From Geothermobacter hydrogeniphilus (GTDB lineage Bacteria > Desulfobacterota > Desulfuromonadia > Desulfuromonadales > Geothermobacteraceae), in NCBI RefSeq assembly GCF_002093115.1, contig NZ_NAAD01000010.1, positions 62,001-126,000 of the forward strand: a stretch of DNA of 64,000 bases, given 5' to 3'. Below the pieces are notes generated by a model. The model had not been told where the DNA came from. It searched no databases and saw nothing but the letters and a program-made list of their open reading frames with translations. The position numbers and the translations under genes were made by a program. Positions 61,539-64,000 of this stretch are shown here, piece after piece. Positions within the stretch are counted from its first letter, which is position 1, and every line of letters starts with the position of its first letter.

Positions 61539-62420
61539 ATGGGCAAAGACTATTACGCCACCCTCGGTCTCGCCAGGGGCGCTGATGCCGACCAGATCAA
61601 GAAGGCCTATCGCAAACTGGCCCTGAAATATCACCCTGACAAGAACCCCGGCGACAAACAGGCCGAGGAACGGTTCAAGGATATTTCCGAAGCCTACGCG
61701 GTCCTTTCCGATCCGGAGAAGAAACAGCAGTACGACCAGTTCGGGGATGCCGCCTTTCACCAGCGCTTCAGCCAGGAAGATATTTTCCGCGACTTCGATT
61801 TCGGTGATATTTTCCGTGATTTCGGCGGTGGTGAAGACCTGTTCAGTCATCTCTTCGGCGGCGGTCGACAGAACGGCTTTCACCGTGGCCGGCCGCGTGG
61901 ACCGCGACGCGGGCAGGACTATGTCATGCAGCTCTCCATCCCTTTCCGGCTGGCGGTCAAGGGCGGAGAACGCCGCATCGACTATCGCGGCGACCAGGGG
62001 GTCGAGCAGATTCAGGTCCGCATCCCGGCCGGGGTCGAAGACGGCCAGCGCCTGCGCGTGGCCGGCAAGGGCGGTCACAGTCCCGGCGGCCCTCGCGGCG
62101 ACCTGCTGCTGGAAATCCACATCGACCCCGATCCGCTCTTCCGTCGCGAGGGGGATGATCTCTATGTCGAGGTCCCGGTCCCCTTCACCGGCGCCTGTCT
62201 CGGCACCAGCCTCGACATTCCGACCCTGGAGGGCAGCAAGCGGGTCAAGATCAGGCCGGGCACCCAGGGGGGAAGCAAGATCAGACTCAAGGGATTCGGC
62301 GTACCGCGCCGTACGGGAAGTAACGGCGATCTCTACGCGGTGGTGGTGATCAGTGTGCCGAAGGAGCTGGACAAAGAACAACGCCGGCTGCTGGAGGAGT
62401 TGCGGGCAAAAGGGATCTGA
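61539..62420 (+). CDS. cbpA: CbpA-type J-domain co-chaperone
   Basis: DnaJ-family co-chaperone of 293 residues. The N-terminal J domain (DYYATLGLARGADADQIKKAYRKLALKYHPDKNPGDKQAEERFKDISEAYAVLSDPEKKQQYDQFG) holds the HPD motif that activates DnaK. A Gly/Phe-rich linker follows (FGDIFRDFGGGEDLFSHLFGGGRQNGF), then the C-terminal substrate-binding beta domains (GGERRIDYRGDQGVEQIQVRIPAGVEDGQRLRVAGKGG and later KIRPGTQGGSKIRLKGFGVP). The cysteine-rich zinc domain of true DnaJ is absent, which makes it CbpA-like. No dnaK is in the window. Confidence 0.93.
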   Translation: MGKDYYATLGLARGADADQIKKAYRKLALKYHPDKNPGDKQAEERFKDISEAYAVLSDPEKKQQYDQFGDAAFHQRFSQEDIFRDFDFGDIFRDFGGGEDLFSHLFGGGRQNGFHRGRPRGPRRGQDYVMQLSIPFRLAVKGGERRIDYRGDQGVEQIQVRIPAGVEDGQRLRVAGKGGHSPGGPRGDLLLEIHIDPDPLFRREGDDLYVEVPVPFTGACLGTSLDIPTLEGSKRVKIRPGTQGGSKIRLKGFGVPRRTGSNGDLYAVVVISVPKELDKEQRRLLEELRAKGI

Positions 62421-62437
62421 GGATCAAAAAGGCCGGG

Positions 62438-62617
62438 TCAGTCCATGTCCCGCATGTACATCATTGCCAGCCTACCACGGTTCTCAAGACAGCGGGGACA
62501 GAGTTCCCCGGCATCGGCGTACATTTCCTTCGCCAGAAAGGCCCCCATCTCCTCGGCGGCAGTCCCGCCCGCCAGCGTGGGATCGAACTCCTGCCGACAG
62601 ACCTTGCAGACCTTCAC
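62438..62617 (-). CDS. Small CxxC zinc-ribbon-like protein
   Basis: A 59-residue protein starting at GTG behind GGAGGGG and overlapping the hemH stop in GTGA, so its translation is coupled to hemH. It reads VKVCKVCRQEFDPTLAGG...AGELCPRCLENRG and has two CxxC pairs 35 residues apart, the arrangement of a zinc ribbon or a small metal-binding protein. No family name is assigned. The GTG at 62617 is the only start with a good ribosome binding site. Its link to hemH suggests a part in haem or iron handling, by inference only. Confidence 0.75.
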   Translation of the reverse strand: MKVCKVCRQEFDPTLAGGTAAEEMGAFLAKEMYADAGELCPRCLENRGRLAMMYMRDMD

Positions 62618-63582
62618 AGCCCCTCCAGGTGTCTGTTCACCAGGCCTGCCATGGCGGCAAGAAAGTCCGCCCCGTCATTGAGACTCGGCGCGCGCCGGTA
62701 GTTCTGGATGCCGACCTCGAAGGCCAGATCCCGATACTGGATATCAATCTCGTGCAGGGTCTCGATATGGTCGGAGACAAAGGAGATCGGCACCATCAGC
62801 AGGGCATTGTGCCCCTCCTCCCCCAGCTTCCTGATCACGTCGACCGTATCCGGTTCCATCCACCTGACCGGTCCACTGCGACTCTGGAAAGCGATCGTCC
62901 AGTGCGGATGGGCGACACGCTGCATGACCCCCTCGACCGTTGCCGTCACCTGCCGGAGATACGGGTCACCGCGGTCGATGAACTTCTGCGGCAGGGCGTG
63001 GGCGGAAAAGAGGATGCGCACCTCATCGCGCAACAGTTCATGAAACTGGGCCAGCCCCTCCCTGATCCGGGCGGCCAGGGCATCGAGATAGCCCGGCCAA
63101 TCATACCACTGCTCGATGACCGAAAACGTCAGCTCGGGATAGAGTTGGGCCGCCCGACGACGAAAATCATTGACGCTACTGCCGGAGGTCGCGCCGGTAT
63201 AATGCGGGTACATGGACAGCACCACGGCCCGCGTCACGCCGTCAGCCTTCATCCGTGCCAGTGTCTCGTCGGCAAAGGGGTGCCAGTAGCGCATGGCGAC
63301 ATAGGGGATCACCTCGCCGGACAGTCGGACGGCAATGCCCGCCGCCTGCTTTTCGGTCCAGTCACGCAGCGGCGAAGAACCACCGATATCCTGGTAATTG
63401 AGCCGCACATGGCGACTGCGGAAATGGGAGATCAGCTTCGCGAACGGTTTCTGCAGCAGCCCGCCGCCCGGCAGCCGGATCAGCTCCCGGTCACTGAACA
63501 GGTTATAGAGAAAGGGCTCGACCGCCGCCGGCGAGTCGGGCCCTCCCATGTTGAGCAGAACCAGTCCGAGTTTGTCAGACAT
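62614..63582 (-). CDS. hemH: Ferrochelatase
   Basis: Enzyme of 322 residues that inserts ferrous iron into protoporphyrin IX. Signatures are LVLLNMGGPDSPAAVEPFLYNLFSD at the start, MRYWHPFADETLARMKADGVTRAVVLSMYPHYTGATSGS in the middle, ILFSAHALPQKFIDRGDPY with the catalytic His, and the C-terminal ALLMVPISFVSDHIETLHEIDIQY with the SDHIET motif. The first gene after hemE on the minus strand, after a 202-bp gap that contains a repeat. Confidence 0.95.
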   Translation of the reverse strand: MSDKLGLVLLNMGGPDSPAAVEPFLYNLFSDRELIRLPGGGLLQKPFAKLISHFRSRHVRLNYQDIGGSSPLRDWTEKQAAGIAVRLSGEVIPYVAMRYWHPFADETLARMKADGVTRAVVLSMYPHYTGATSGSSVNDFRRRAAQLYPELTFSVIEQWYDWPGYLDALAARIREGLAQFHELLRDEVRILFSAHALPQKFIDRGDPYLRQVTATVEGVMQRVAHPHWTIAFQSRSGPVRWMEPDTVDVIRKLGEEGHNALLMVPISFVSDHIETLHEIDIQYRDLAFEVGIQNYRRAPSLNDGADFLAAMAGLVNRHLEGL

Positions 63583-63633
63583 CTTTATTCACCACTTCAG
63601 AAACCCTTTTCGCCACCCGCTCACTCTGCTCGC

Positions 63634-63770
63634 TCAAGACGCCAAGGGCACCAAAAAAGATCAAAGACAAAAAACTGAAAAAAACAGCAAGAGATCAGAA
63701 CGATTCCCCTTCCAGGACTCCAGAAGCTGGGACTCCAGGTCTTCTTGGTGACCTTGGTGTCTTGGTGGCC
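63634..63770. repeat. ACCAAG-rich inverted element between hemE and hemH
   Basis: The arms CAAGACGCCAAGGGCACCAA and TTGGTGACCTTGGTGTCTTG form an imperfect inverted repeat around about 95 bp. The arm sequence is shared with the single copy at 6447-6490. It may form a long hairpin between the two genes. Confidence 0.6.
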
Positions 63771-63784
63771 GCCTTAGAAGTCCC

Positions 63785-64000
63785 CTACTTGCCACTTAAT
63801 TCATGGACACACTCGACCATGTACTTCGCATGCTCCGGATCAACCGTCGGCAGAATGCCGTGACCGAGGTTGAAGATATGCCCCGGGCGGCCGCCGTTTT
63901 CATCCAGAATCCGCTGCACCTCGCGACGGATGTGCTCCTTCGGCGCATACAGCACCGTCGGGTCGAGGTTGCCCTGCACCGCGATGTCGGTACCGAGGAT
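63785..64000 (-). CDS. hemE: Uroporphyrinogen decarboxylase, C-terminal part (runs off the window)
   Basis: The last 71 codons of hemE; the rest lies beyond the right edge. The visible tail (ILGTDIAVQGNLDPTVLYAPKEHIRREVQRILDENGGRPGHIFNLGHGILPTVDPEHAKYMVECVHELSGK) has the hallmark QGNLDP and FNLGHGILP(x)TDPEH segments of the enzyme that converts uroporphyrinogen III to coproporphyrinogen III. With hemH downstream on the same strand it forms a haem synthesis block. Confidence 0.93.
   Translation of the reverse strand: MLGTDIAVQGNLDPTVLYAPKEHIRREVQRILDENGGRPGHIFNLGHGILPTVDPEHAKYMVECVHELSGK

Noticed and set aside
1-64000. CRISPR arrays, rRNA and tRNA genes
   Set aside because: No regularly spaced direct repeats, no rRNA-like stretches and no cloverleaf sequences were recognised by eye. 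A tRNAscan-SE and CRISPR search would settle this.

Overview
The window looks like a chromosomal segment (roughly 60% GC over most of its length) from an anaerobic to microaerophilic deltaproteobacterium, most likely a member of the Desulfuromonadales (Geobacter/Desulfuromonas/Pelobacter-like). The main clues are a four-gene ferredoxin-dependent 2-oxoacid oxidoreductase (korDABC type), a neelaredoxin-type superoxide reductase beside a haem-copper oxidase operon, several large hybrid histidine kinases, and stand-alone late haem genes. The lineage is inferred from gene content only; there is no rRNA or tRNA in the window.

Layout. 1-6.5 kb: a decayed Kelch fragment, a CheW protein carrying a zinc-binding CZB domain, a DUF4197 protein, asnS, then korD-A-B-C. 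6.5-24 kb: prfC, a histidine kinase, malQ, a lipoprotein, an ICMT-like methyltransferase, a TonB-dependent receptor/YfiR/hybrid-kinase operon, an SDR-type epimerase, protoporphyrinogen oxidase and cyclopropane fatty acid synthase. 24-29 kb: a Cache/PAS hybrid kinase, peptide deformylase, an ACT-domain GcvR-like regulator and an unknown gene. 29-35 kb: a minus-strand cytochrome oxidase operon (sco-coxA-coxC-coxD-coxB-ctaB) whose subunit II carries two haem c domains. 35-38 kb: superoxide reductase, slyX, rhodanese, a DoxX/MauE-like protein and an EpmB-type radical SAM aminomutase. 38-50 kb: an accessory island of lower GC in part, transcribed as one minus-strand block: Mrr-type nuclease, hsdR, hsdM, hsdS, a Rad50-like ATPase with zinc hook (RloC-like candidate), a DUF3800 protein and an unknown 166-residue protein, followed by duplicated and decayed sequence. 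50-64 kb: EfpL and EF-P genes head to head, epmA, a GAF protein, a YkgJ-type protein, a permease, a cyclic-nucleotide-binding protein, uvrC, a HAF-repeat protein, a CbpA/DnaJ co-chaperone, and a haem block (hemE, hemH and a 59-residue zinc-ribbon-like protein).

Functional links. EpmA and EpmB with the PGKGQA-loop EF-P would make a lysylation pathway, while the second paralogue is of the unmodified EfpL/YeiP type. HemE, HemH, HemG and CtaB supply haem to the oxidase built by Sco and CoxABCD. The receptor/YfiR/kinase operon looks like an envelope-spanning signalling chain. The defence block combines modified-DNA cleavage, type I restriction and a possible RNA-cleaving back-up.

Besides genes, the window is rich in small non-autonomous repeats. 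One family of about 160 bp has 17-bp inverted ends (CCTGAATCAGTG...) and 5-bp flanking duplications. A second group of nine hairpin elements shares a conserved core but has different, self-complementary arms in almost every copy; two 177-bp copies of it also carry perfect 5-bp flanking duplications. These repeats sit at gene ends, next to stop codons, and between a gene and its terminator.
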